DNA of 64,000 nt from Diphasiastrum complanatum (GCA_029204225.1 CM055105.1:50185048-50249047); one strand, 5' to 3'. Positions 21,435-33,415 are shown, numbered from the stretch's first letter. Notes: generated from the letters alone by a model not told the origin. Made by a program: numbers and translations.

Positions 21435-24107
21435 ATGGTTATGGAACATAGCTCAGCTAGCATTTCTACTAAGAGGGTATACAGTCTTTTGCAGCGCTGC
21501 ATGAAGACAAAAGACCTGTCAGCTTCCAGGCAAGTGTATTCACTTATGATCAGAAGTGGTCTCGATTCAAACACTTTTCTGGCATTTCATCTCATTCGGC
21601 TATTTTCACTATGTGGAAGTTTGATGGAAGCAAATGAAGTATATTTAAAATTCTGCAGACCTGATCTACACATGTGGACAGCTATCATTTCAGCACATGT
21701 AAAACATCAACAGTGTGAGCAAGCAATCAAGCTCTATCACGCCATGTTGCAGTCAAATGTGAAGCCAAATGACTATGCTTACGTTGCTGTTCTTAAAGCC
21801 TGTGCAAGCCCTGAAGCACTGCCACAGGGAAGAATTATTCATGCAGATGTAGTGAAAGCTGGATATGATTCAAGTGTGCATGTCAGTAATACACTCATTG
21901 ACATGTATGCAAAATGTGGAAGCTTGGATGAGGCAAGAAGAGTCTTTGATCAATTACGGGCAAAAGATATTATATCTTGGAATGCAATGATCTCCGGATA
22001 TACCCAGAATGGATTTGGTGAGGAAGCTCTTCATCTTTTGGATCAAATGCGACAAGAAGGCATACAGGCGGATGCTTTTACATATGTTAGTGCCCTTAAA
22101 GCTTGTGGCATCCTAGGTGCCATAGCTAAGGGTAAGCTAATTCATGTCCACATTGTTGAGTGCGGGCTTGAATCGAATATTTTTATCGGAAACACTCTCA
22201 TTGACATGTATGCCAAGTGTGGGAGCCTAGAGACTGCACACCAAGTGTTTGAAACAATGCCACACAAGGACTTGGTATCGTGGAATGCTATGATAGCAGG
22301 ATATGCCCAACACGGGTTCAGTGAAAAGGCCCTTCAACTTTTTGAATATTTGCAAAAGGAGGGAATCAGGCCAAATCGCGTTACTTTTGTAAGCATATTA
22401 AAAGCTTGTTGTAGCATTAGTGCCATAGACCAGGCAAAGCAAATTCATGCTCAGATAATTGATGCTGGACTTGAGTCAGATCTTTTTGTTGGGAGCACAC
22501 TTGTTGATATGTATTCCAACTGTGGGAGCCTTGTTGATGCACGCCACGTATTCAATAAATTTCCAGCAAGAGATGTTGTCTTATGGAATGTAATGATTGC
22601 AGGATATGCGAAGCATGGAGACAGTAAGGAGGCTCTTAATTTGTTCAGAGAAATGAAAAGTGATCACATACAACCAGATAGTGTGACATATGTCTGCATC
22701 CTGCAAGCATGCGCCAGCATACCAGACATAGATGAAGGTAAGCTAATCCATACTCAAGTCATCGAAAGGGGACTTGAAGGAAGCGTGTTTGTTGGAAATG
22801 GTCTTGTGGACATGTATGCCAAATGTGGGAGTATAGATGAAGCTCGGAAAGTCTTTGATAGGTTACCAGCAAAGGACGTTGTTTCATGGAATGCAATGAT
22901 TGCTGGCTATGCTCAGCAAGGGCTTGGCGAACAGGCCCTTCACCTTTTTGAGCTTATGCAGCAGGAAGACATGAAACCAAATGATGCTACATACTTGAGC
23001 ATCCTAAAAGCATGTGGCAGCATAGCTGCAATAGATCAAGGCAAGCGGATTCATGCACAAATAATCAAATGTGGGCTTGAGACAAATGTCTTTGTTGGCA
23101 GCGCTCTTGTTGACATGTATTCAAAGTGTGGGGATTTAAATGAAGCTAATAAAGTGTTAATTAAGTTGCCAGTAAGAAATGTTGTATCATGGAATGCTAT
23201 GATTTCAGGACATGCGCAGCATGGCCTAGGTAAGGAAGCTCTCCAGCTCTATAAAGAAATGCAGCGTGAAGGCATAAAGCCTGACTCTGCCACCTTTGTT
23301 TCTCTGTTATCTGCATGCAGTCATGCAAACCTGACGCATGAAGGTTTTGACCTTTTCCATTCCATGTTGGATGATCATGGCATTAGACCAGAACTACAAC
23401 ATTATGGCTGCATGGTCGATTTACTGAGTCGGAGAGGAAGCCTTTCTGAGGCAGAAAAATTTGTCATTAAGATGCCAATAGTACCTAGTGCTGATATTTG
23501 GATGTCTGTCCTTGCTGCATGTAAAACACATGGCAATGTGGAGCTGGCAAGGCGATCTTTTGATTCCATTCTGAAGCTGGAACCTTCCAATGATGCTGCA
23601 TATGTCCTGATGGCAAACATTTATGCTGTGGCTGGACGGTGGGTAGACAGCTTGGAGATAAGAAAGACTATGAAAACTGCAGGCATAAGGAAGATACCAG
23701 GATGCACTTGGATTGAGTTCAACAATCAAATGCACAGATTTGTTGTTGAAGATAAAGACCACCCACAAAAAAAGAGGATTTATGCCACGCTACACACATT
23801 GATTGGAAGAATCAAAGACCAGTTCGGATATGAACCAGACTTGAGCTGCGTGCTGTATGATGTGCCTGATCATAAGAAAGCACACCTTCTGAGTGCTCAT
23901 AGTGAGAAGTTGGCGCTTACTTTTGGCCTCATCAATTTACCACCAGGAGTCCCCATCCGCATTGTTAAGAATTTGAGAACATGCGCAGATTGTCACACAT
24001 TTGCCAAAATGATATCTAAGCTCTCAGGGAGAGAAATAATTGAACGTGATGCAAACCGTTTTCATCACTTTAGGGATGGTGTCTGTTCTTGTGGTGATTA
24101 CTGGTAA
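21435..24107 (+). CDS. PLS-class PPR protein with E, E+ and DYW domains (organelle RNA editing factor, PPR gene 2)
   Basis: An intact single-exon gene of 890 codons. The ATG at 21435 is the first in frame; an in-frame TAG lies at 21393 and the intervening codons begin with TTG, so no earlier start is possible. After about 35 residues come six P-L-S triplets (each with an AKCGSLDEARRVFDQL-like box and a DVVSWNAMIAGYAQ-like segment), then P2-L2-S2, an E domain, the PG box IPGCTWIEF, an E+ motif and a full DYW domain. The deaminase zinc ligands are visible (HSE, CADCH), as is the C-terminal RFHHF...CSCGDYW. Known role of the family: sequence-specific recognition of a plastid or mitochondrial transcript and C-to-U deamination by the DYW domain. 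The N-terminus is basic and Ser-rich, compatible with organelle targeting, which I infer rather than see. Target site not predictable by eye. It is a paralogue of PPR gene 1. Confidence 0.95.
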   Translation: MVMEHSSASISTKRVYSLLQRCMKTKDLSASRQVYSLMIRSGLDSNTFLAFHLIRLFSLCGSLMEANEVYLKFCRPDLHMWTAIISAHVKHQQCEQAIKLYHAMLQSNVKPNDYAYVAVLKACASPEALPQGRIIHADVVKAGYDSSVHVSNTLIDMYAKCGSLDEARRVFDQLRAKDIISWNAMISGYTQNGFGEEALHLLDQMRQEGIQADAFTYVSALKACGILGAIAKGKLIHVHIVECGLESNIFIGNTLIDMYAKCGSLETAHQVFETMPHKDLVSWNAMIAGYAQHGFSEKALQLFEYLQKEGIRPNRVTFVSILKACCSISAIDQAKQIHAQIIDAGLESDLFVGSTLVDMYSNCGSLVDARHVFNKFPARDVVLWNVMIAGYAKHGDSKEALNLFREMKSDHIQPDSVTYVCILQACASIPDIDEGKLIHTQVIERGLEGSVFVGNGLVDMYAKCGSIDEARKVFDRLPAKDVVSWNAMIAGYAQQGLGEQALHLFELMQQEDMKPNDATYLSILKACGSIAAIDQGKRIHAQIIKCGLETNVFVGSALVDMYSKCGDLNEANKVLIKLPVRNVVSWNAMISGHAQHGLGKEALQLYKEMQREGIKPDSATFVSLLSACSHANLTHEGFDLFHSMLDDHGIRPELQHYGCMVDLLSRRGSLSEAEKFVIKMPIVPSADIWMSVLAACKTHGNVELARRSFDSILKLEPSNDAAYVLMANIYAVAGRWVDSLEIRKTMKTAGIRKIPGCTWIEFNNQMHRFVVEDKDHPQKKRIYATLHTLIGRIKDQFGYEPDLSCVLYDVPDHKKAHLLSAHSEKLALTFGLINLPPGVPIRIVKNLRTCADCHTFAKMISKLSGREIIERDANRFHHFRDGVCSCGDYW

Positions 24108-25805
24108 CCAGAAGCCTTTTGTTCAGCAAGATTTGACCTAACTATTGAGGCATCCTTGATGTTGTGGGAACATTAATGGATGTATGGACTTCAGAGGGGT
24201 TATTCGAGCTGAGAGATGAACTTTGAGCTTGTCACACTGCATGGAACCTAGATAGGGGAAGAGAATGCAATATTGCTTTAAAATGTAGGGAACCTGGACT
24301 TTAAAGGCATGTATATCAAATGCTCTAGTTTCCTACACACTAGGATGCAAATCTTTGCTGCAATATACTTGAAACTGGGCTTTTGTTGGACATATGCATA
24401 TAACGTTTCGAAATTGTTTATAGTTTTTTGGGAGCAAAACCCAAAGAATGCTCTTCAAAATCTGGAGAAAAACAATCATCAGTTTCTTAGAGACTTCAAT
24501 TATTAGGATCGAGTAACATTGGCTATTAAAGGTTAAATGCTTATCACCAAGTTGGAAAAGAGTGTCTTCGGTCATTGTTTGTGTCTCAAGGTTGATCCTT
24601 GTTTCTTTCTAGCAAGACAGCATTTTTGTTAGAATGTGAGGTCTATGTTTTATCTTGTTGTGTATCCCCATATGATCGTTTAGTCTCATGTACTAAGTGA
24701 AAGTCAAGAAATCAAGTAGCTCAAATCAGGTGAGACACTCCTAGGAGTTGGGGGAGATGGTCAAAGTCAGATAAGGTGGAGACCTACGACAGGATGGAGC
24801 TCAATTCCTGCCTGAGCTGGCGGCACAGGTCAAGAGCAGGCCTCAAAATCATAGGTATGACAATGCATGACACTATGCTCACACTCTCACTTAAGGGGTG
24901 GAGGGATGAAAGATGAGGCTTGCGGGTAGTCTTGTGAAGACCAGCTCAGGCTGACATATAGCTCCAACCAATCATTCTTGCACAATGACTTCTATGACTT
25001 CGTCCTCTTGCTTTATTTTCTTGTTGAATTTGTGTCACTTTCCCGATTTTTATCGAAGGGTTTATGATGTGGAGGCAAAATGTTGCAGAAATGGCAAGAA
25101 GATTTGCAACTTTAAGAAACTCAAAAATTAAAATCAACCTAATGTAATTCAGATTTGATAGATGTGACTCCTGAATTTCACCAGCCTATGTTAGTTCCAT
25201 ATTTTTTTTCTGATTAGAAAGTTAGAGTATTTCTAAGGACATCTAATCATGCTAGATGGGAAACAGTAGGTAGCAATGAATTAATCCAATGTAATAAAAG
25301 TTATGTAAAAGAAAGAAGAATAAATCAGTATGCTTATAGATCATAAGTTCCCATGATTGCAATGATCAAAATTTCCCGTTAATACAACCATTTTGCTTCA
25401 CTTGATGGCATGGACTACTTATGCAAAACATTCAGGATCCCGCTGACTACAAAATCATATTCAAAATAGAAGAATGGAGCTTTTCTCTCATGATACCTCT
25501 TAACTTTTATTGCAAAAATGATGCATTCCACTCCAAATGACACATTTAAACACGTCTTTTATATCTAGAGAGACAAAAGGCTTTCTTGTGTTGGAAGCAC
25601 ATTGGCTCTATTAAACGGCTTATGCTCAAGGTTCAATCAATCATTACATTTCCATTTAAAATATTTTTGGGAGGCAATGTTTGTGTTTGATTCTACGTCT
25701 ACAACTAGGTACTCGACTAGGATCTCCCAACTTATTCATAAAGGCATTGTTATCTATACTCTTATTTTGCACCACATGGAGACATCAAACCAGCTTACTA
25801 ATTCT
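24108..25805. other. 3' flank of PPR gene 2 and spacer
   Basis: It presumably includes the 3' untranslated region of the PPR gene. The remaining sequence up to the copia LTR holds no recognisable gene, RNA or repeat. Confidence 0.45.
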
Positions 25806-26573
25806 TGTCGGAAATAGGATAGATAATGTAAAGCAGAAACTTCCTACTTCCAATGCATGACTATGCCTACCAAAAATTAAACAAAGCAATAGTGATGAAA
25901 ATCACGTTCAGTCTTTAGCAATAAAATAAATCTTTAAAAGACTGAGCTAGAATGCTCAAGAGAGTTCAAGCTTAAAAGCTTGATAGAGAGCTAACAACAA
26001 TACTTTCTGATTGTGAATGATCTGCTTGATAAGAGCGCAGAAAGCGTCGTGTAATAACACTCAACTCCTTCACAATTTACAATGTTGATTCGCTGCTTTT
26101 GAACTTGAAAAGAGTTATGAACAACTTATTTATACTAAGTAATTAGGTCGTCAAATGCGATTGCCAGTTGGCTAGTGTCTGCTGGCATTCATCCAGTTCC
26201 TTCTCAGAACTTGATTGTTGATAAGCGGTGAAAATTGGCCGTGTCGGCTTTTTGCGAAAAACCCGACAGTGTCCTTAAATCTCATTTAGGGTAGCCCCAC
26301 ACTTTGCCAGAGTCATTTTCTTAACATTTGAGACACTTTGAAAAATGCGGGTCTGCATATTTACTCGTAATTCCTAACAGGTGACACAGTCTGGATTGTA
26401 GAGAGAGCAAATGTGACACTGTTGTCAAACTCCGTGTATTTTTGCAGACTGTTTAAAAACACTTATAAATCTGCAGACTGTGTAAAGACACGAAAAAATC
26501 CGCAGAACTGGATAAACAATGGATGAGGATTAAAACCGATTAGTCAATTAGTAAGAAGGAGAATAATCCAACA
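25806..26573 (-). repeat. 3' LTR of copia A
   Basis: Plus-strand reading starts TGTCGGAAATAGGATAG and ends GAATAATCCAACA, i.e. TG...CA. The adjacent CTCTCTCTTAATCT is, on the minus strand, a degraded polypurine tract, in the place where AAGGGGGAG sits in the related element C. Shares the blocks CTTCCTACTTCCAATGCATG and AACAATACTTTCTGATTGTG with the LTR at 34988. Confidence 0.85.
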
Positions 26574-26589
26574 CTCTCTCTTAATCTAA

Positions 26590-29500
26590 ATCCCTGAATG
26601 TCTTGACCTTCAAACTTAGTTCTACACAGACTCTTCTATGTGCTTCCAAACTTAATGCTTTGGTTAAAATATCTGCTGTCATATCTTGTGTTCCATGACT
26701 TCTTTGTTGAGAACTTTGCTTTTGATGAAATGATACTTCAGTTCAATGTGCTTACTCCTAGAATGAAATCTAGGGTTGGCTGATAAAGCAATGGCACTTT
26801 GATTATCACAAAATAATGTCGTCGGAGCCTATTGATTCAGACCGATATCTGAGAGTAAGTTCCTCAACTAAATTGCTTTCTTTGTAGCTTGAGAGGCTAC
26901 GATATACTCTAATTCAGTGGAAGATAGAGCTATTGAAGATTGCTTGCGACTATTCCAAGAAATTGGACCATTGTTGAGGAAGAATGTAAACTCGGAAGTG
27001 GATTTACGAGTGTCTACATCTCCTGGCCAACTTGCATCTGTGTAACTCACTAAGTAAATTGAGTTTGTCGTTGTCGACTGCTCCATAACAAACGCAAAAG
27101 TCCATAGTAGCTCAAAGATATCTCATGACCCTGATAAGCGCCTTCCAATGTGTTACACCAAGATTAGTCATAAACTGATTGAGAGAGCTGACTGCAAAAG
27201 CTATATCTGGCCTGATACAGATCATGGCGTACATAAGAGATCCTATAATAGAATGGTAAGGATACTCACGCATCTGTTGCTTCTCATGAATTGTTTGGGG
27301 ACATTGGTTCTTTGACAATTTGAGACCTGTTTCCATTGGCAAGAGAGCTAACTTGCGATTAATCAGATTATATCTGACTAACATGTTGTAGATGTACCTC
27401 TGTTGTGTAATGTAGACCAACTTCTGTTTTCTGTCTCTGTGGATTTGTATACCAAGGCAGAAATGAGCTTTGCCCAGATCGGTCATGTCGAATTCGAAAG
27501 ATAGCATTGTCTTGGCCTCTTTTATCAGATCGGTACTGTTGTTGAAAAGCAATGTATCATCCACGTATAAAGTGATAATGATAAAAGGCTGCTGCACTGC
27601 TTTGAAGTAAATATTTGAATATGAAGAGCTAGGTGTGTAGCCGTGATCAATAAGCAAAGTATTGATCCTTTGAAATCATGCTCGAGCAGATTGCTTCAAG
27701 TCATAAAGTGCCTTATGGAGTTTACACACATGATTGTGTTTACCCTCGATAATATAGTCTTCGGGTTGCACCATGTAAATGTCTTCTTCGATAACTCCAT
27801 TGAGATATGTTGTTTGTACATCCATTTGATGTATTTCTAAATCTGTTTAGCGGCAAATGATAGCAAAAGTCAAATAGAAGAATGCTTGACTACTGGACTA
27901 ACGGTCTCAGTGTAATCGACGTTGTATATCTGAAAAAATCCTTCGGTAACAAGTCGTGTCTTTCTCCTATTGATGCTTCCATCTCCATTGTACTTGACTT
28001 TGAAAATCCATTTGCAATCAACTACGTTTCTGCTAGCAAGTAATTCGACAATTATCCATGTCTAGTTCTTGATAAGAAATGAATACCCTTTATCTATAGC
28101 TTCTTTCTAGAGATCTAAATCAAGCTGACTGAGCTTGGTCAGACGTCGGTTTCTAAACAAGGTAGGCTGCAGACTTGTCGATATACCGGTTAGGTGGTTT
28201 TCTTGTTCTTGAAGGGGTAATAGAGGAAGTTGATCATTTCCATCATATTGTAGTTGTTGAACTGCAATATCATCATCTTCTGATTCGTCATTGATTTATT
28301 GTTCATCAAAAGTAGAAGAGCTTGGACCTTCAATGGGAATAGTCGACTGAGGAACTGGAAAGTTTAATATGTCAGGAGAATCTGACAGGTCGACTACATG
28401 GGGATTGACTTTTTCTTTGAGGTCGATAAACTGATCTTTGATGAAGATGACATCCCGGCTAGTGAAGATCTTCGACTTGATGGGATCGAACAACTTGTAG
28501 GCTTGATCTGAAGTAGTGTAGCTGATGAAAATACATTTGATACTCTAGAAGTCGAACTTCTTTTTGAGATCACGAGGTATCTGTGCAAAGCAGTACATCC
28601 AAAAACTCGTGGGTTTGATAAAGAAGGTTTGGTACCTGTCTAAACTTCGAATGATGTTTTGTCTGAGAGACCTTTAGTAGGACATCTGTTCTGAATATAG
28701 GTTGTTGTTGAAACAGCTTCAGCCCAGAAGGACTTCGGAAGTGTCGCATGTGATAGCATGCACTTTGCTGATTCAACTAAGGTTCTGTTCTTTCTCTCAG
28801 CAAGACCATTTGACTGAGGTGAATAGGAGATAATGTATTATTCTCAATATCGTTGTTAAGGCAATTCTCCTTAAATTCGGTAGAGATGTATTCTTCCCCG
28901 TTATCTAACCTCAGTGCTTTGATTCATTTGCCAGTTTGATTCTCAGCATGCTCTTTGAATTACCTGAATTTGATGAAAGCCTATGATTTTTGTTTAATGA
29001 AATAAACAACTGTTCTTCTAGAGAATTCGTCATTAAAAGTATTGAAATATTTTTGCATCTAGCAATGAAGGAGTTTGCATAGGTCCACATATATCTGTAT
29101 GAACAACATCTTGCATGCCTATGGTTTGATCTAAAAAGAATCCTAGTCTGCTTTTCAAAGATGCAGCTATGACAAACATGAAAGGATAGTCGAGAACAAG
29201 AACCATGGATTGTCTGGACACGTTCAAAAAATATGCATAATTCAAGTGTCCTAAGCAATGATGCCATAGTAATGCTTTATTGACTAGAGTAGAGGTTTTC
29301 AAGACTTGACTAGACTCAGAATAACAATGTGCCAATCTATATAAGTAACCATGCCTCTTGCCGAGTGCAAGGATCTTATTACTCCCATCAATAATTTTGC
29401 ATTGATCAGATTCAAATTTTACCTTATGACCTAAATTTGTAATTCTACTTACTGATAACAGATTTGTAGAGAGTTTAGGAACATATAAGACCTTTGATAG

Positions 29501-29785
29501 TAGTTTGAATTGATCATGCTGGAATCGCAATCTTACAGTACCTTCACCTTCAATAGTGTGAGTACTATTGTCAGCAAGATAAACAAATTTCTTCGTGCTA
29601 TAAGACGTGTAGGAATTGAAAATCTCACGTTGATTGGTCATGTGTTGAGTTGCTCTAGAATCAAAAAACCATGAATCATCCAAAAATGCACTTTGATCTT
29701 TGACCATGAATGCACCTTCGTCCACTTCGACCTGGGGAGATGATGAAACTGTGTTTGCTTGTTAATCAGGTTGTTTGGCTACATT
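26590..29785 (-). pseudogene. Copia A pol: protease, integrase, reverse transcriptase, RNase H (decayed)
   Basis: Read leftward: protease-like WFFDSRATQHMTN (about 29640-29690; the catalytic Asp-Ser-Gly is changed to Asp-Ser-Arg), the pre-integrase motif LLWHHCLGHLNYAYF (about 29230-29280), integrase pieces with DICGPMQTP, a Pro/Ser-rich linker (28300-28490), reverse transcriptase with LYVDDTLLF (about 27550-27580) and an LCLGIQIH-like stretch, and RNase H with YTDASWPGDVDTRKS and ALSSTELEYI (about 26890-27060). Stops and frame changes occur throughout. Nearly the same RT appears at 44703 on the opposite strand. Confidence 0.85.
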
Positions 29786-30164
29786 CATTAGAGGAGTTCT
29801 AAATCCAAAAAAGACCCTTTGTAAAGATCCTTTTTATATTTTTTCTCAAATTTTTCTTACACATGGACCAATCAAAACACTCAAATTTGAAATCTACGTA
29901 GCGTAACTTTTTGAGTCCACATTTCGATTCCATACTAAAAATGGCATAACTTTTTATTGGTAAGTTCGAATTTAGCGGAGTTTGGTGCATTGGAAAGCGC
30001 TCAACAAGGGCTTTCCAATGATATGTTACATGACATACTTTTGAGCTACGATTTAAAAGTTATGGCAAGTCAAAAGTGTTAGTGTTATAATATTTTAATA
30101 ATAAAAAAAGGCATCTTGCACGAATTCTTAAAGGGTCTTTTTGGAACTCAAAACTCCTCTAATG
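29786..30164. mobile_element. MITE-like insertion within copia A (379 bp, inverted ends)
   Basis: The left end begins CATTAGAGGAGTTCTAAATC and the right end, reverse-complemented, begins CATTAGAGGAGTTTTGAGTT; both run on into CCAAAAAAGACCCTTT-like sequence, so the inverted ends are about 35-40 bp. The insertion separates the gag zinc knuckle (CRYCKRNNHEIKDC) from the protease region of copia A. No coding capacity. I could not define a target duplication, so the superfamily is unassigned. Confidence 0.7.
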
Positions 30165-30486
30165 CTTCGCTTGGAGAATTCGGCAATCCTTGATCTCATG
30201 GTTATTGCGCTTGCAATACCTGCAAAATATCTTCTTCTTTGACTATGAATTTGATGATTGTACTTGACTTTGAGTCAGCTTCTAATTCGTTGCAGCCTTC
30301 TTGGAGCTTTTTTGCTTCTATCGCTTAGAGCCTTTGTTGACATATAGAGCCTGAGAGGAGGAAGTAGACAAAGTGTCCTGACTTCTTCTATTGTCTTCTT
30401 GCAGCAACATAGTGATAACTCTAGTAAGAGTTAAATCTGAGTGTGTCGATATGATCATCACCCAATTCTCATATGTAGAGGGCAAG
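30165..30486 (-). pseudogene. Copia A gag, 3' part with zinc knuckle
   Basis: Minus-strand reading gives LPSTYENWVMIIS immediately after the inserted element, then a Ser-rich stretch and the CCHC knuckle CRYCKRNNHEIKDC (about 30190-30240). It continues the gag that starts at 34780, interrupted by the TR-GAG element at GCAAG. Confidence 0.8.
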
Positions 30487-31346
30487 TGTTGTAAAGCTGA
30501 CTCGGGTGCACCCAGCGTGCCCCGTAAGACTCAAAGGGGTGACACTCTCTAAGGTCCCAGAGCAAGTTAGGACGTCAAGGACTGAGCCTCCGACCTGTGG
30601 TGAGCCATTCAAGTAGTCACAAGTCATGAGCTAGCTCTGGAGCTCGAGTCATGGCCTAGTCAGGAAAGCAAGTTGATTCGGCGGCCGGGATGGCTCCCAG
30701 GACCCATGTCCGGGAGCCAGACTGATTCTGCCAGGCTTGCCAGGCTTAATCAGCAAAATAAAAACTAAGTACAAAAAAGCGCGCTTTACAAGAAAGTACT
30801 ATGTTTCAAACCAGAGGGGGTTCGCCGAATCACAGCAGAACTATAGGGGGAGTCCGGCAGAAACTTGGCCAGCTCAACCAGCGCCAGGAATCCAGTCGTC
30901 AGATCTCAGCTTCCTCTACCAGCACGAGCCAGGCACAATGCCCAGCACGTGTTGGTGGCCCCGAGACCAGTCAGTTTATGTATGAATGTAACCTCTTCCA
31001 AATCTAATAAAGTTGATCATTGGGGATGATTACCATTTCGGTTTCGCCTCCGGGACTGGTCCAAGTGGAAGGACCCTTACTACAACCTTTTTGCGTCGTT
31101 GGCGCCTAAGGGTCCTGTCATCGACATGGGGCTTGCCGCTATGCCAATTGGTCAGTTTGGCGACCACTATGCCTTGGGTTTCATGTGTGGCTTGTCTTTG
31201 CCTTTGGTTACCTTTTGGGGACGGATTCTGAGTTGGCTTTCGGGTTGGTTGGGATTCCAGTTTTCTTAAGTCTGAATGGTTAAGTTTGTTACATTTCTGA
31301 GTTGGCTTTTACGTAAGTGCATGATGGATGAATGTTAGACTTAAGC
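30487..31346 (+). repeat. Left LTR of the TR-GAG element
   Basis: It begins TGTTGTAAAGCTGACTCGGG as in the right LTR and matches it, with scattered differences, up to TTAGACTTAAGC. After that the two diverge: the left copy lacks the final roughly 50 bases (ACGTGTTGGG ... GCAACA) seen in the right LTR, and no primer-binding site follows. Confidence 0.85.
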
Positions 31347-31540
31347 CTCAATCTTACAGTGCTTCCTCCCCAAAAAAGAATCACAGTTGATACATAAGAT
31401 TTGTTGTAAAAATCGCTTGCAACGTTAATAGAATTGTTTAAATCTATGCATCATGTTGTGGACTTTGAGCATTAAGTTGTACGATAGCTTGTTGTAGCTT
31501 CTAGACTAGTTGTTGATAGTCCATTAGTACCCTGCGAACC

Positions 31541-32941
31541 ATGAACCTTACTCAATTTAACCTTGCTAGAGAAATGAGAGACGGGCTAACACAGCTCGAA
31601 GCTAGGTTTGAAGAGTTCGAAGCTAGGGGGAATGCAGTGGCGCCTCCTCCACAGATACCAAGAGAACCACGAGCGCAAAACACGGAAGGCCCAAAGAAGA
31701 CTGCCAAAGTAAAAGCACCACCTACTTTCAAAGGAGAGCATGACATTCGAATTGTGAAAGATTGGTTGTTTCACATGGACCATTACTTCCGTCTGATGAA
31801 CACTCCTGAAGAAGAAAGAACGGACTTGGCATTAGCATATTTTGAGGGCTACACTACAAACTGGTACCGAATGTCAGGAATGCATTTCCAGACATGGGAC
31901 GCATTCAAAACCGCGTTACGAGAGGAGTTCATACCGAAGGATTCACACATGAGATTGAGGACAGAATTATTGGGGCTCAAACAGAAAGGGTCATTGCGAG
32001 AGTACCTCAATAAATTTAGACAGAGTGTATGGGTTATTGAAGATATGTCCGAGGCGGACAAAACTCATTACCTCTTGTCTGGAATGCAGTCTTGGACCCG
32101 GTGTGCAATAGACAGCTACATGCCCCATGATTTCAATTCAACTATTCAAGCGGCTGAAATGGTTTGTGATTATGAGAGCACATTGGCACCAGCTGTTCTC
32201 GCAACCTCAGCAAGAGTATTTAGTGGATCCAGACTGAGTCCGAGCTTCTTTTCAAGGGGGGACTCAGCCTCAAATGGCAACCAAGTCTCGAGTAGCATGA
32301 ACAAATTCCCAACAAAAACAGGGTTTGGCAACCAAGGCAACAATGGAGGGAACATGTTCCAGAGAAGAAACAATGTTGGACCTTCAACTAGTCACAGCAA
32401 TAGCTCACCAACAGTGGGCAGTTCCACGCACTGCTTCAACTGTCATCAGCAAGGTCACTCTTGGAGGTCATGCCCCAAACCATTGAACAAGCAAATCATG
32501 GCTGCCATTGAAGGATTTGATAGGATGGAGAGAGAGGCATTTGATCAAGAAGATGGTGAACAGGATGACGAAGAGGACCTAGAAACGGATTTGACGGAGT
32601 CTGACCTGAATGCCTTACAACAGATAGGGGCACTTGCGACGTATCGTGAACATCTTATGGCGACTCCTGCGAGAGTATCAAAGTTATTGTACCTGAAAGG
32701 CTGTATTCAAGGCATGATCATTTACTTCATGGTAGACCTGGGGGCGTCACATAACTACTTGTCAGAAAAACCGACAGGGGAATTGGACATCCAATGTGAA
32801 GAAAATGTGACTCCTATTTTGTGTGGAGATCGTGAAAGGTACAATGACACAAGTGCCGATGCAGAGCTCAACTTGTGTGACCAAGCGAAAGCTCACTTCT
32901 TTAACGAAGGACATCCAACAGTGACAAACCAGCTGACGTGA
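31541..32941 (+). CDS. Retrotransposon gag polyprotein with truncated protease (466 codons)
   Basis: ATG at 31541. Residues about 60-210 are a retrotransposon gag domain (WLFHMDHYFRLMNTPEEE, then WDAFKTALREEFIP and LREYLNKFRQSV). At about residues 300-315 is a CCHC zinc knuckle CFNCHQQGHSWRSC. Near residue 400 an aspartic protease begins (YFMVDLGASHNYLSE), with Leu in place of the Ser/Thr of the usual Asp-Ser/Thr-Gly, and is cut off after about 30 residues. The ORF continues with unrelated residues to TGA at 32939. It would form particle-like RNA packaging protein; the protease is inferred inactive. The frame is intact, so the gag could still be expressed. Confidence 0.85.
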   Translation: MNLTQFNLAREMRDGLTQLEARFEEFEARGNAVAPPPQIPREPRAQNTEGPKKTAKVKAPPTFKGEHDIRIVKDWLFHMDHYFRLMNTPEEERTDLALAYFEGYTTNWYRMSGMHFQTWDAFKTALREEFIPKDSHMRLRTELLGLKQKGSLREYLNKFRQSVWVIEDMSEADKTHYLLSGMQSWTRCAIDSYMPHDFNSTIQAAEMVCDYESTLAPAVLATSARVFSGSRLSPSFFSRGDSASNGNQVSSSMNKFPTKTGFGNQGNNGGNMFQRRNNVGPSTSHSNSSPTVGSSTHCFNCHQQGHSWRSCPKPLNKQIMAAIEGFDRMEREAFDQEDGEQDDEEDLETDLTESDLNALQQIGALATYREHLMATPARVSKLLYLKGCIQGMIIYFMVDLGASHNYLSEKPTGELDIQCEENVTPILCGDRERYNDTSADAELNLCDQAKAHFFNEGHPTVTNQLT

Positions 32942-33415
32942 GGTCAAATGGAGCCAACATTGTCTGCAGCTTCTACATCAGAGGTGAATCTAAGTGCCGA
33001 TGCAGAGCTCAAGGAGCTCAACCTGGGTGACCAATCGAAATATCTGGAGTCCTAGGGGACTCATCCAGACGTGCGATGAAAATGACATATCTGAGAGGAG
33101 CCGTAAGTACCTTTTTCTTTCATGTTAATAAAATAAGCCGCATTTCTCATCGAGGAGTGAGCTTTAGTCTAATGACTAAGTGCAGCAGCTTTACACAGGT
33201 TTTACGTAAGTGAACTAGATCCACACTTTTCATGTGCTGGGTGCAAACACAATATCATTACTTCTCTTTACAGTTGGTTTCCTTTGGCCGGTGAATCAAG
33301 CCCGTGCCCTTGTATATGTGAATAAAGTTTGGCCGGTGAATAAAGCCCGTGCCATGAGTCTTACGTTCTAGTTTGGCCCTGATGAGGACATCAGCTTTCT
33401 TAAACGAGGAGAGGA

